Source: Adiantum capillus-veneris
Lineage: Eukaryota; Streptophyta; Polypodiopsida; Polypodiales; Pteridaceae
Length of the DNA stretch: 64,000 bases
Assembly (NCBI GenBank): GCA_014529385.2
Contig: CM043942.1
Location: 48,282,244-48,346,243, forward strand
Direction: 5' to 3'
This document shows, piece by piece, positions 38,310 through 52,070 of the stretch. How positions within the stretch are numbered: position 1 is the stretch's first letter; the number at the start of each line of letters is the position of its first letter. The translations under genes were made by a program, and so were the position numbers. The notes beneath the pieces are model-generated. The model ran no database searches. It was not told where the DNA came from and saw nothing but the letters and a program-made list of their open reading frames with translations.

Positions 38310-41300
38310 TCTTGCAGGTATGGATTTTAATCAAGGTGATAGAGTATGCATGTTTGTAGCCACACAAAAGGTTGCCCTTGGGAGTGTCTGTGAGACAAAC
38401 CCAAATGCATATTGCTTAGGAATGCTTATTGGTGAAGGAAATGTATCGGTGTCAGTTGATTTGTGTTTTCAAAACAAAGCACTTATTCCATTTCCAACAA
38501 TGGATGCATTGACAGTGGAGATGCTTTTCACAGTATTGTGAAATGGAGTACTGGGTTGCTACAACATATGGATGAGATACACTACAAAAGGGTTTCGATG
38601 TCTGAGACTCACAAAGGAATGGGAGCATTCGAGGCACAGTCTGATGGAATGAGCTATAGGGAGGTTTGGAAGGATAAGAGGGTTCAACTTTGGGATGAAA
38701 GCAAAACAACACATGTAGTAGCCGAAGGGGTTGTCATGTATGTGTGTCCATTTGATTCCGTGAACTTTTGTGTGCTAGATGAAGATAACATCGGTATTGG
38801 TATTGAAACATCCTATGCTTGTGAGGGTACTATTTCTGCACAATCTGATGTATGCAGTATCAATCTGGTTTGTTGGCCTATCAAGAGAGTGACAACTATG
38901 GATGGAAAAGCGTTGTTACAATATGAGGATTTACATGCTAGTGACGCATTACAAGATACATGCATTGAATCAGCTCGTTTGGTAGAGCCTATTTCAAAAA
39001 AACGAAAATATTGCTTTATGAATAGGAAGCCAAAAATGTCTATGAAACCTTCTAAGAGATCCAATCAAGCATCCCTATCATCTGTCCAACTTGTTTCAAC
39101 CATAGATTGTTGCTCTATGAGGTGTTGTCAATATGCCAATAGAGATAAGGTCATGGCTATGCGCAATGAATTTTGGGGACAAAGTTTGCAAAATAGAACC
39201 AACTATGTGTATGATACAATGTTGACTGCTTGGCGTGAGAACAAGGCAACTGCAAAGATTTTCTATGTATTTTCTTTTAATGGAAATGAGGTCTGTACTA
39301 GAGCTTGGTACGAAATTCATGGCATTCCAAAACTTCATTTTATCGTTATCGTGAACAGTTTGAAAATGGGGTTCGACGCTCAGTGCATGGTAATGATGGT
39401 GTCATAAGAAAGGAAGAGACCATATAGAAATGGGAAGGGCATTGATGCGCTCTTTTGTAGATGATAACTCAGAGAAAATGCCACATAAGAGTAGAACTAT
39501 GGAAGATGGTACCATAGAAACCTTGCTTGCAATACCAAACACGTACAAGCAAATAGACATCTTACATGATGTCAATAAAACACTCGAGAGTATGTGTCTC
39601 AAGCCAATGTCTAGCACTCATTCAATAGGGTTTGGAATACAGAGTTTGCTAATGTGACCTTGTCAAAAACAAGCGAGTTCTCAAAATGTGTTGTGTTGTA
39701 GTCGGATAAAGTCTCAACTAGAGTCAATAAAGGATGATGAGCTGATTTCATGTTGAAGGATGAACGTAAAATTCACATGATGCAACAACAAAGCTGTAGA
39801 AATGTGTACTACACCTGGCGTAGTTCTCGCAAATGCAAAAGGATAAGTACTTATGCATTAGACATGATAAAATGGACTAAAAAAAGACAGCAATACCTAG
39901 ATTGCGAGTGAACTCAAAAGACTATGCGAATGCATATCAGTTGCAAGTATCATTAATAGGTATGATAACACATGGGCATGGGCATGGGATGTATGGTCAT
40001 TTCTCGTTGAATGGTCTATGGCCTTCAGATCCAAATGCTTCAATGGTTCCCTTGCATTATGCTTACAGAATTTGGAAAGAACAGAAAACCATGGGCTAGG
40101 AGATTTATGTCATGATGGTATGCCACGCAGCAATGTAACATTGTTCAATGCATTGAATTCAAGGACAGCTTTAGACCACCAAAACAGAATGATGAAAGAG
40201 CGTGAGAGGAATGCATCAGCAGCAGTAACACCACCGTTGGCTATTGAAGGATGTAATGGAGAGATTTCTAACTTGCAATCAGCCTCCTCTCAATGTGTTG
40301 TGGATACCATGTCCATCCCGTGTTTCAAAAATTGCTTGAGAATCTTCTGCTACAGCTAGATAATTGTGGAGGAGAGAATAAGAATCGATATTTATTTGCA
40401 TACTTATCCTTGCTAGTAGCAAAAGGTGTTTTCAAAACCGTGCATTTGGGATTCTTAATGGTGGGTCATACACATGAGTACATAGATGCAATGTTTAGCA
40501 GGTTCTCAGAGAGATTACGAACAGAATGACCTACACTTTTTCCACATTTGATGTAAACATTTTCAAAAATGTGAAAGTTCAGCTCCAACACCATTTTTGA
40601 TGACGCAAGTTCCTGACTTTAAATCCTTTGTTAAAGGGTACATGTGTGATGGACAAGATGCTCTTGTTGGACACTCTAAGCCACTTCAATTTCGTTTCTT
40701 TATGCATTGAAACCCCAGTAATGCAGTACCAAATTCACCCCAAATCACCTGATTGGATGCCGAGGAGTCAGGAATTGAGTTGTGGAAAAAAGATGATCAA
40801 GGGAAACCAAAATTGCCAGTAGGTTTTCCAAATGTGGTTCCTATAGCAGACTATGTGAGGGATAGTCCGCTTGTTATTCAAGGGATTAAGACATATCTTG
40901 AATTTTGGAAAATATGGACTCTACTAAAGGGAAAGGAGCACGATTCTACAAAATACATGGACCAGTTATTATTTTTGCAAAAAATAATTAGTGAGCTTGA
41001 ACAACCAACCAATAAACAACTTGGTGAATATACATCATTTTGGCCAAAGACTACAGGGAGTCATAGAATGCAAAGATAGAGAAGACACAGATGAGTTTCA
41101 AGGATATGAAGAATTGAATGATCACTATGTTGGTCCTCAAAGTGCAAGGCCACAGGAATCTTTTAGGCCTCAAATTGATGTAAGGAAAGGGGATTTTGTT
41201 CTTGTGAGACCTGCAGATCCAGAATATCCGATATGGCTAGGAGTTGCAGAGTCAGATGTTGATGTAGACAGCTCATTCCTAACTACAAGAAAGTTTTCAT

Positions 41301-41528
41301 TCAATATTGGGCACCAAAACATTGGAAAAAAATCCCAATCCAAGAACAATATGAGGATTGTTGGAAAAGAATGGTGCTACAATCTTGCTGACCCAAAGCA
41401 TTGGGGAGTGTGTTGATTCAATTGTGTGGTCATGGACTCCAAGGGGTGGAAGACTTGCAGAAGCAATTAAAATCCCATCCAATGTTGTGGAGAAAGCACA
41501 AGCTAGCTTAATAGGAGAAATTGACTAG
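38310..41528 (+). pseudogene. DUF7869-type DDE-like transposase/gene remnant
   Basis: The coding part opens at ATG 38320 after a probable acceptor (CTTCTTGCAG). The order is MDFNQGDRVCMFVATQK; a frameshift near 38510; GDAFHSIVKWSTGLLQ; a Cys-containing segment with EVCTRAWYEIHGIPK (about 39290); a shift near 39341; and frames at 39430-39657 and 39700-39760. A D-K-M-D motif follows with TAA at 39878-39880 before KKTAIP. Then LDNCGGENKNRYLFAYLS (Asp codon 40359) and GFLMVGHTHEYIDAMFSRF (about 40450-40500). Near the end are GDFVLVRPADPEYPIWLG and VDSIVWSWTPRGG, stop at 41526-41528. These conserved blocks match the family I know as DUF7869; the D...DNC...GHT-ID arrangement looks like a transposase fold (inference). 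At least five lesions make it non-functional. Confidence 0.7.
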
Positions 41529-41812
41529 CATTTCATTTTCATATATTGTTTTTCTTGGTATCCGTGTCTATGTATGTTTTATAAAGTATCAATTAACACC
41601 AACATGAAAAAAAAGGTGTTTCTCAACACCACCATTTTCTTGAGAATCTATCTCTTTGTCTAATGTAACACAAGTCCTCAAGACAAGTCCCAAAATAATT
41701 GAAATTTTCCCAAATCAAATGGGAAATAGGAATCCTTAGGCATTGAAATCAGTCCCAAAGATGTGGAATTTTCCCATTTTATCTAAAAGAGTGTTATATA
41801 TATCACTCTTTA

Positions 41813-41815
41813 TCT

Positions 41816-41857
<42 letters not shown>
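41813..41857. repeat. (CT)n tract at the 5' side of LINE
   Basis: CT repeats with one CC interruption end exactly where LINE sequence begins. Confidence 0.95.
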
Positions 41858-43638
<1,781 letters not shown>

Positions 43639-44060
43639 CCACAACAGAGCTCGTCGCTTTACACCAGATGCATACTGATCGAACGAGCGACTGAGCTAGG
43701 GAGATCCAGATGCCCACGACTGCGGAGGACTACACAACATCGACAGAGGCTGCATCAGAGGATCCAGGTCACTTTGGCTCGACATGCACAACGCCCGGTC
43801 AAACTACTGACCATGGAGGAGATTGATGAGATCCGCCACGACCGATGCTAGATCTCCTATAATCTACCTATCCCAGCTAGTTGTTTTTACTGCTTAGTCC
43901 ACACCCAGTAGTTTAGGATTCCATAATATTTTATTTTGTCATTTGGTCATCTTGTTACGCTGACTTTGTATCAAATCCACCATATTGTAACTTTCTGGTC
44001 GCATAGGTCACTTTGGCCTTTTGAAGACGTTAATATAAAATTTCATTTCATTTATCTCTT
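43639..44060 (+). pseudogene. Second LINE 3' end fragment
   Basis: A frame ending at about 43850 encodes a plausible ORF2 tail (QVTLARHAQRPVKLLTMEEI). The untranslated part ends with TTGTAACTTT...GGTC-CATAGGTCA...TTTG...TAATATAAAAT, closely matching the 3' end of the upstream LINE (43470-43526). It is followed by T-rich sequence and a CT repeat from 44100. Confidence 0.65.
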
Positions 44061-44097
44061 TAATTTCTCTTTCTTTAATTTTATTTTCCTACGCATA

Positions 44098-44099
<2 letters not shown>

Positions 44100-44189
<90 letters not shown>

Positions 44190-44267
44190 TCTACAGACAC
44201 ACACACACACACATGATGTAGATAGAGAGAGAGAGAGGGGGGTTGGGGGGGGGGGGGGGGGGGGGGT
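44100..44267. repeat. (CT)n, (CA)n, (GA)n and G-run
   Basis: CT repeat 44100-44186, a short CA run at about 44198-44212, GA 44221-44236, and a G-rich run to 44267 that includes more than 20 consecutive G. Confidence 0.95.
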
Positions 44268-44273
44268 TTCATA

Positions 44274-44565
44274 ATACCTGCGCAGCAGGTTTTTGCCAAG
44301 AGATCTGAGCGCGTCGCAGGCGAAAATGGCCGCCTGCGCGCAGATTTCCATTTTTTCCCCCAATTTTTTGCGTCGATATACTCGTGGTAATATCCGTCGA
44401 TATACGCGTGGTAAAGTATGCATTGCCACACGTATTTCCACGTGCATATTGACGGATATTCTGACGCATATATCGACGGGCTGCAAGTACGTCGATAACC
44501 GCGTGGAAAGGTACGGCCGTCGATATATACTGCGTCGATATCTTGATGTTATGTTGTAGTTCTGA
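44274..44565. repeat. CpG-rich segment with repeated CGTCGATAT motifs
   Basis: CGTCGATA occurs at about 44371, 44395, 44490, 44518 and 44532, with the reverse orientation ATATCGACG near 44470. Phrases CGTGGTAA and CCACGTGCAT suggest fold-back. It interrupts the minus-strand gag relic and has no ORF I trust. Confidence 0.7.
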
Positions 44566-45786
44566 GGCTACTGTATATGGCCCCAAGTTGTCAACCTCCT
44601 CAAAATCATCTGGAGTATACTTTAGCACTTTCTTTGGAATTAGCTCTATCTTTACCCCATAGGTAGCAGCCTCCACTGCAAAAATAGCATGACTAGTTGC
44701 CATATCCTCCACTAACTTCCGCATACCTCCTTTTCCAAAGTTAGTTCCTAACGGCGTACCTGTCTCCCGCAGATGGATCTTGCCATCCTTAAAAAAACAC
44801 AAGATCTCTTTTTAAGGCATCACTAAAGCTATCACAATCCCTTCGGCCATGGTCCGTGCCATCACACCATATGTATCTGTGCACAAATCCTTCTTTGCTT
44901 TGGGATTTTTGTCCTGCAGAACAGCAGGTTGTCCTTTTTCTTCAAGCCTTGTTAGCTTTTAACTTCATTTCTTGCATGCCCTTACCAAGCTCATCAAGCA
45001 TTGAATTATCACCTTTTGGACTTACAGTAGTAGGCTTTGGTGGAATCTTTGACGTGCTAGGAGGAGAGGTAGTACCATTCACCACCATCTTGTCCCTACG
45101 ACATTGTCTCTTAGCAAGCAATGAGACTACGTCTTCAACCTCTTTCCACTCAGCCTTTAGACCCTGTTCTATATTCTTATCTTCAAGGAGTAGCTCTAGC
45201 TTTTCTTGGAGCTCATGACCTACAGCTTGAAGGAACAATTCGGTCTTTTCACTATCCAAAGTAGCCTGCTCTGTTCCTGACAGTTGAGCATAGCGTCACT
45301 CAAACTCTCAACAGTTCGGTGATGGAAATTCCTTCTCTTGGCTTTGCAACCCATTCCAAGAAGGTCCTTTTTGTAACCCTTTCAGAGTCCTCCATGAAGT
45401 ATTCCTCTTTTAGGGCTAATTTGAATTGCTCCCAACCTTCTCCACGCTCCTCCCTGATTCCCCTTACATGGTCTCTAATCTCGGGGACCACAACAAGCTC
45501 GAAACTACGAATCATGTCCACCTCTGGAACTCGTTGTAGCTCCATCTCCTTTACATAACCACGAAGAAACTTTGTGACATCATTTGTCCATTTTGTTCAC
45601 AATAGCTTGAAGGGCTTTGGTTGCTGACACCTCCCTTCTTTCTACAGCCTGTTGTTGTTGCATAAACATGGCGAATGCTTGAAACATTTGCATTGTGCCT
45701 TGATCAAAACTCATGCCTTGTTCCTCTTGTTGATCCATAGCTTTAATTATTTGTAAACCTTTCAAAACAAGTATTTGAACCCCCAC
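44565..45786 (-). pseudogene. Ty3/gypsy gag relic
   Basis: Minus-strand fragments in successive frames (45786-45580, 45545-45300, 45259-44942, 44802-44569) follow the order of one gag. They are an N-terminal Gln-rich start (MDQQEEQGMSFDQGTMQMF), then PEIRDHVRGIREERGEGWEQ and FLEWVAKPREGISITELL (Retrotrans_gag type), then SLLAKRQCRRDKM, a decayed zinc knuckle, and KDGKIHLRETGTPLGTNFGK. The knuckle reads Y-I-W-C-D-G-T-D-H-G-R-R-D-C, so the first Cys of CX2CX4HX4C is Tyr. Each junction is a frameshift. It is cut at about 44565 by the CpG-rich segment; no pol follows. Confidence 0.75.
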
Positions 45787-45795
45787 CCTAGCTGC

Positions 45796-45823
45796 TTCGC
45801 GTCGGGTTCACCAGAAATGTCAG
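45796..45823 (-). promoter_or_regulatory. Probable PBS and LTR end of minus-strand gypsy
   Basis: On the minus strand, CTGACA (45823-45818) could be an LTR end. It is followed by TTTC and TGGTGAACCCGACG (from 45813), a typical TGG-initial PBS placement just upstream of gag. I cannot name the tRNA. The 5' LTR itself would extend from 45818 to higher coordinates but its outer end is not evident; 45824-47050 otherwise holds no gene I can support. Confidence 0.45.
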
Positions 45824-47059
45824 AAAGTGTGTGGTCTAGCAGGGAAGGTGCAGAACCTCTGACTGTGAGAGTTCATGATGAGAGTCACAAACCCTTTGCA
45901 AGAAAGCGTTTGTGGAGAATCACCAAACCTCTTTATAAGGGTGACAGAGAATCTAAGAGCGTTTGTGATAGCAAAGTCACAAACCCTCTTTCCTATCGTG
46001 CTTGAAAATTGCTTGTTTTCGTAGTCGAGAGTATGATGAGAGGATCATCAAATCACATTCAATATCACTTAAAAAGACCATTGCAAAACATTAATGTTTC
46101 AACCATGAAACCTCAATGCTCATACAAGCACAATTCCCAATCAAAACCCAAACCTCTTTCATGGTATCATGTAGCCTCGCCCCCAATTACATAGTCGTAG
46201 TATCAAATAGTTGAAAGGAATTCTCAAGCTTCCACCTTCTTGGTGACCATGTTTTGATTTTGAAGAGATTTAAGAGCTTCTATATTGAAGCCCAAACACC
46301 ATTTTGATAAGGGGAAACCCTAATTCACTCCCTCACAAGCTCAGTTACAAGATTGCGAAGAGGCGGGACTGCAACACACATAGATTGGGCAACCATGGAA
46401 GCTATTACACAGTAGAGAAAAATTGATGGTTTTTTCTCTGCAAAAAGAAGCCCTCTCTCTCTCTCTTCCCCATGGAATTTTCATCTGATGTGTCAATTTT
46501 TAGGCCATTTTTCCATTTTAGTCCAAAACTAAGCCATTTTTAGCTCATTTTTTACCCAAAAAAGGTCATTTTTCATGCGAAAAATCCCAAACGGAGTCAG
46601 AAAAATCCCTAAATTTGTGGGATCACTTGCATAAGCATAAAAAGCATCATTTTCCATCAATATACCATTTTGGGTCACTTTCGATGCAATTTTGCTACGA
46701 CGCCTGTTAGCTGCTATTTTTGGCAATTTTTACCCGCATCAATCTTTATAGGCGAGATGAGTGTGCCACCATGAAACGCTTGGAATATATACATTGTAAA
46801 ACCAAATTAAGCATCTTATCAAGTGGAAAAGCATGCAAATGCGTCACATCCAGGGCCACGACTCCCCGTATAGATATGTACATGATAATGACCGCAGTAG
46901 ACGCTTCAACATATATCACAATATGTACATGATTGCTTTTATTTGCATACATCGAGAAGTATCAAGAGTGAGGTGAATGTTTTGTTTCACACTATGTACG
47001 TGCCATGGCATGACAACGTGGGGTCTACGTTGGTCATGAATGGCGAATTTACTCCCCAC

Positions 47060-47430
47060 CCCCCTCATTTACATCGTTAGCTCCATATTCAAAACGAGTG
47101 GCTCTACTAAAGGTTTCCTTCAAGCGGGTAATCATGTTCGGCAGGGACCGTGGGCCCATGGCATACATGTCTTGGATTGAGCTATCAGGATTAGGCATTG
47201 GGTAACCCTCCATGATGTCGTATAAGTGAGAGGAAGAGTCACTATACGCAATATGCGGGTCCTTCTGGTACTACCTTGGGTTCTCGTTGAGGGCCCGGAA
47301 CCTAAGGTAGGTGGGTATTGAGAACTCCCATAATTCAAAATGCTCGCTAGTTGCTTGGATTTTAGAACACGACTAGAGCGCAGATGCATGTCCCTTTGCC
47401 ACCCTACAAGCATCGGCGAATACCCTCGAA
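47060..47430 (-). pseudogene. Unrecognised coding relic
   Basis: One minus-strand frame gives a coherent peptide with HFELWEFSIPTYLRFRALNE and SSSHLYDIMEGYPMPNPD, continuing to YAMGPRSLPNMITRLKETF. It is broken by TAG codons near 47373 and 47272 and ends in TAA near 47054. The composition looks coding, but I do not recognise the family. Confidence 0.35.
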
Positions 47431-48931
47431 GGTTAACCGTTTGATTTTTTGGGCGTTTTGCACTCCATTTTCACTTGTTTTTTGATGTTTTATAATATCT
47501 CTTTACGATCGGTTTTTGAATTAGAGCGTGTGATAGCTCAAAACGAGCGTATTGCTCAGAGAGTTGTGCTGTGCTTTACAGCACAGCGTTTGGTCACCCG
47601 AAGCTCCGAAGGTCCTCAAATGGGTTGAATTTTACTTAGGCATGAGGCTAAAATAAGTAATTTCAAAGGGTGACTGAGGCCTGAGCCTGAGCCTGAGTGT
47701 GGGCTTGCGCTTGGGCTTAGGAAATGTTCCCGATCTCGTTCCTATATTTTTTTTAAAAATTATTATTTATTATTTTATTTTATTTTTTGATAAGGTCGTC
47801 GCGGCCGTGCTGCGTGCGCGAGCACACACACACCTAACCTACCTATTTGCAACTAACAAAGCTATTGTTACAGTACTACAACAACTAATTAACTAACATA
47901 TCTACTTATTGTACCTTACAGATCTAACATTATAGATCTCATACCTTAAAGCTAACACCTTATGAACAGAAAACAATACATTGCAACAAAAAACTAACAC
48001 TTTATTAACAGAAAACGGTACACTATAGCAAAAACAAACTTCACAAATCCTTCTCCACAGCCACACACTTTCTTTTTCTACCTTCCTACATTTCACATTG
48101 CACCACAAAGCAGCATAGAGTGCTATTCGAGCTTAGTGCAGGGCATTTCCCTGGCAATGGTGGAGAGGGAGAATGGGGGAACACACCCAGCACGAACAAA
48201 AGGGCCTCTCTATAGCTTAGGGTATTCACAACACCCCTATCCTCTTAGAAAACACCTTCAAACACACAACTCACACTAGCAGACCACCGCCTGCTCGATT
48301 TCCAATGCTCACACACTTCCACAAAACCACCACACGATGCACACTTGTTGCCATGGCCTGTCTCCACCCTTACACGCGCACAACAACTCAATCTCACTCC
48401 CTCACACAACACACCATCGGTCCGGGGGGCACACACTTCCACACATCCAGCACCGAGGAGAACCATGAAAGCAGGAGAAATAGAAGGGGGAAGGGGAAAC
48501 AACAGCAAGGGAGGCAACAACGGCTCGACCACACTCCACAAAACACATGTACAAACTCACCCTGCCATCACCATGGCCATTTACACAAGGAAAATGCAAA
48601 GGCTTTGAAAGGGCTTTGACATGCACACTCCTCTGTCCAAGAGCTCCACTTTGCAGGCTTCCAACGGGCTCCATAAGCCAAGAAAAAACTAAGAAGAAGC
48701 CCCTAATTTGATCATTTTTTGACTTTTATAGGGTGGGGGGTTCAATTTGGGAAATTGCCCTCTAATTGGTCCATGTGGCACCTTTTTTTGGTATCTCTTG
48801 GGAAGGGGGCACCGCCTTTTCCATCTGCTCTCTTTCTCTCTTTTGCTCTTTGGGGGGGGGGGGGGGCATTAGCGACGTCGCTATTGCCCCCTAGGCTCTT
48901 CATTTTTTATTTTTATCTTTTACCCTATGGC

Positions 48932-49035
48932 CTCAACCTTGCACTGCCCTTTATGCTTTGACTTTGACTTATCCTCTCTAACCCTCAACCTTGCACTGCC
49001 CTTTATGCTTTGACTTTGACTTATCCTCTCTAACC
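48932..49035. repeat. 52-bp tandem duplication
   Basis: The unit CTCAACCTTGCACTGCCCTT...CTCTAACC occurs at 48932-48983 and again at 48984-49035 without visible change. The surrounding 47450-50097 contains a G15 run (48852-48866) and several long but unconvincing frames; I see no gene. Confidence 0.95.
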
Positions 49036-50097
49036 GACTCCTCTTTTGCCACTTTAGTCCAGCCTTACCTTGCCCTTGCTTTATTCACTTGGCCCTCCTT
49101 CAACTTTTGCTTGCCCGGATTCCCTTTGCCTTGGTTTGTCCTTTTTACTTTCCCCGGATGGTCTTTCCTCTCTCTCTATACTCAACCCTTGCGGGACCTT
49201 CCTCTTAATCGAGAGGGGGAGGCAATAGCGGTGTCGCTATTGCCCCTTCTCTCCTGCTTTAAAATATTGGGCCCGCGGGACCACCCCTAAGTCGAGCGTG
49301 ACACGTCATCATAGTTAGCTGTCCACTAGCGGGCGCCCCACCGCGTCGATGCCCTGCTCCCTCAACCGCCACCAAAACCGCCGGCATTTCGCCCAGCGCT
49401 GCGCCCCTGGCACCGCCTGCGCCTTGCGCCATAACCACCAGACCATGGAGCTCCAAAGGGGCTCACCTCCATGCCTTTGAATGGGCCAATGCCTTAGCTT
49501 AAGTACCCCACCATCGGATGACCGCAGAGCGCATGTGGGTTTAAGTGGGACACGTGGCATCTTCTCATCACTCCACCCATGGACTTGGAAGGTTTGCTTG
49601 AACACAATGAAAATTTGATTTTTATCATCTCCCTTCACACCCTGACCATTCTCTGCTCAAAAACCCACTGCTCCGGTCATCAAATCCCACCAAAAGTCTG
49701 CATTCCAGGCTTCCATACCTCACCCCGGCTTGGCATTTCGACCACACTGCGTCATCCAACATGGACTCCAAAACGAAAAAAAATCATTTATAGCTGCACC
49801 TCCATTGTCCACTGCCAACTTCGACTGGCCATTTCTCCGCGCTCCAACGTCGGAATGGCACGCCGTCTCTTCCTGCATGTCCCATATGCTGCATACCAAC
49901 TCTGCAAACCCTGGCGATGCCCAAAAAATCACCGTAGGCACATTTTCCAGTGCGGCCCAACCGCCCCAGATACGGCCCCCGTCCAAACTTTGACAGCTAA
50001 TATCTTGCTCACCGTAGCTTCGATCTGCGATCCGAGAAGACCGGCATTCTCCATAACTTGAGCACTACACATGTATACACTGACATCAGCCCGGGCT

Positions 50098-50698
50098 TGT
50101 TACGAGACTGGGCACCCTCCTGTTGTAGTGGTTAGCTGCAATTGGGATAGCTGGGCGTAATGGTTAATTATGTGCTGTCTATTTATTTTACTAATTGAGT
50201 TGATGATGATTTTGTAGAGTGGAATGCGGGGAGTTGATGAAGAGGCGATGGCAATTACTCTTGGCCATTTTATATTTGCACAGTATCTTAGAACATCGTT
50301 TCAATAAGCCACTATGGCTTTGTAAATAGTTGTAGTGGGAACTCCCCTTATGGGTCATGCAAGAACTAATGAGCTTCACTCATTTACAAAAGTGAAGTGG
50401 TTGTAAAAGAGGGGCCTCAATTTTTGGCACCTCAAACTCAAAAATAATATATTAAATACCAACTCCACAAGAGAGGTTCCATGGAGTTTGGGGCTAGATT
50501 TAGGCCTTTCTCTTGCAGGTTCTCTTCTCTACTCTCTTATGCTATGGTTATTTGCTGTGTACTCTCTAATCTAGTCTCCATCTCTTACACATCTCTTACA
50601 CTCTCTTACAATCATATCTATGTCAATTTTTATTTTACTGTGTGTGTGTGTCTCATAGTCTAGGTGTGAGTGTGTGTGCTTGGAAATTGGAAGAAGAG
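50098..50698 (+). repeat. Left LTR of chromovirus
   Basis: About 601 bp shared with 51473-52070. It contains an AT-rich TATA-like stretch (AATAATATATTAAATA, near 50442) and a GT run near 50640. The precise right end is uncertain because the shared sequence runs to GGAAGAAGAG. Confidence 0.8.
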
Positions 50699-50789
50699 GG
50701 GGAGATCGACCGCTTAAACTATTCAACACAAGCTTCCAAGCAATCACCATCAACCTGTCCACAACACCACTCACACTGCCACGGGTAAG

Positions 50790-51230
50790 TCTCCATTTGA
50801 AATTGTCTATGGTCACTCACTTCCTACTCCTGCCTCACGCCTTTCTAATGTTGTGCCTGCCGCTGATGATTTCACTACTGACTTTCATGCTATTTATGCA
50901 AGTGTGCATTCTGCCATTAAACACTCACAAGAACTTTACACCAAGCATGCTAACAAGCACCGCAAAGCACACCAATTCAAAGAAGGTGATCGTGTATTAC
51001 TTCGCATCGAAAAACGAAGGATCAAAAGTGTCGATACTAATGTCTTTGTTAAGCTTGCTCCTCGTTTTTATGGACCCTTCAAAATTTCAGCTGTCATTAA
51101 TGATGTTTCTTTCCGTTTAGAACTACCTGTACATTGGCACATTCACAATGCCTTTCACATTAGTCTTTTACGCCCATTCCGAGGACCCCTACCTACACAC
51201 CACATTATGAAGACCGACCTTCACTTGTAG
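50790..51230 (+). pseudogene. Integrase C-terminal fragment of chromovirus
   Basis: GKSPFEIVYGHSLPTP (about 50785-50832) is the end of a gypsy integrase core. It is followed by AFHISLLRPFRGPL-type sequence with EGDRVLLRIEKRRIKS and KLAPRFYGPFKISAV, the GPY/F region. The frame ends at 51228-51230 just after a shift that moves the chromodomain to another frame. Confidence 0.85.
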
Positions 51231-51424
51231 ACCAAGAAGAGCAACTCATCCCTGATAAAATAGTTGACCATGAAACCACCACTACACGCACTGGAATGGT
51301 TTATAACCGTTACCTTTTGACTTTCAAAGGACACCCTAGAGAGGATGCCAAATGGATGCCTGAAAAGTTTTTTCGCAACTTTCCCGATCTTCTCCACACT
51401 TTCCATCACTCACGGTCCAGTTGA
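51206..51424 (+). pseudogene. Chromodomain of chromovirus pol
   Basis: A frame ending in TGA 51422-51424 contains EQLIPDKIVDHE and YLLTFKGHPREDAKWMPEKF, matching the chromodomain order (E-x-I-V-D, then K-x-K-G-x-P, then W-x-P). In chromoviruses this module is thought to guide integration to chromatin. It is one frame off from the preceding integrase tail. Confidence 0.8.
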
Positions 51425-51472
51425 TTTCTCTATTGAGCAACTGAGGACAGTTGCTATCCCTGGTGGGAGGGA

Positions 51473-52070
51473 TGTTACGAGACTGGGCACCCTCCTGTTG
51501 TAGTGGTTAGCTACAATTGGGATAGCTGGGCGTAATGGTTAATTATGTGCTGTCTATTTATTTTACTAATTGAGTTGATGATGATTTTGTAGAGTGGAAT
51601 GCGGGTTGATGAAGTGGCGACGGCAATTACTCTTGGCCATTTTATATTTGCACAGTATCTTAGAACATCGTTTCAATAAGCCACTATGGCTCTGTAAATA
51701 GTTGTAGTGGGAACTCCCCTTATGGGTCATGCAAGAACTAATGAGCTTCACTCATTTACAAAAGTGAAGTGATTGTAAAAGAGGGGCCTCAATTTTTGGC
51801 ACCTCAAACTCAAAAATAATATATTAAATACCAACTCCATAAGAGAGGTGCCGTGGAGTTTGGGGCTAGATTTAGGCCTTTCTCTTGCAGATTCTCTTCT
51901 CTACTCTCTTATGCTATGGTTATTTGCTGTGTACTCTCTAATCTAGTCTCCATCTCTTACACATCTCTTACACTCTCTTACAATCATGTCTATGTCAATT
52001 TTATGTTTACTGTGTGTGTGTGTCTCATAGTCTAGGTGTGAGTGTGTGTGCTTGGAAATTGGAAGAAGAG
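51473..52070 (+). repeat. Right LTR of chromovirus
   Basis: Opens TGTTACGAGACTGGG after a purine tract. Nearly identical to the left copy apart from small indels (for example around 51601) and scattered substitutions. Confidence 0.8.

Larger units (their letters stand above)
50098..52070 (+). mobile_element. Internally deleted chromovirus (Ty3/gypsy)
   Basis: Two direct repeats of about 600 bp (50098-50698 and 51473-52070), both opening TGTTACGAGACTGGGCACC, flank only about 775 bp of internal sequence. A polypurine tract (GGTGGGAGGGA) precedes the right copy. The internal part keeps the integrase C-terminus and chromodomain; gag, protease, RT, RNase H and most of integrase are gone. No clear PBS is visible after the left repeat, so the deletion probably starts close to it. 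Confidence 0.8.

Noticed and set aside
45796-45823. tRNA gene suggested by GTCGGGTTCACCA
   Set aside because: No cloverleaf can be drawn around it; the position next to gag fits a primer binding site better.
48245-50061. Overlapping 80-160 codon ORFs on both strands
   Set aside because: No domain, no coherent composition, strong overlap between strands; C-rich sequence gives long open frames by chance.
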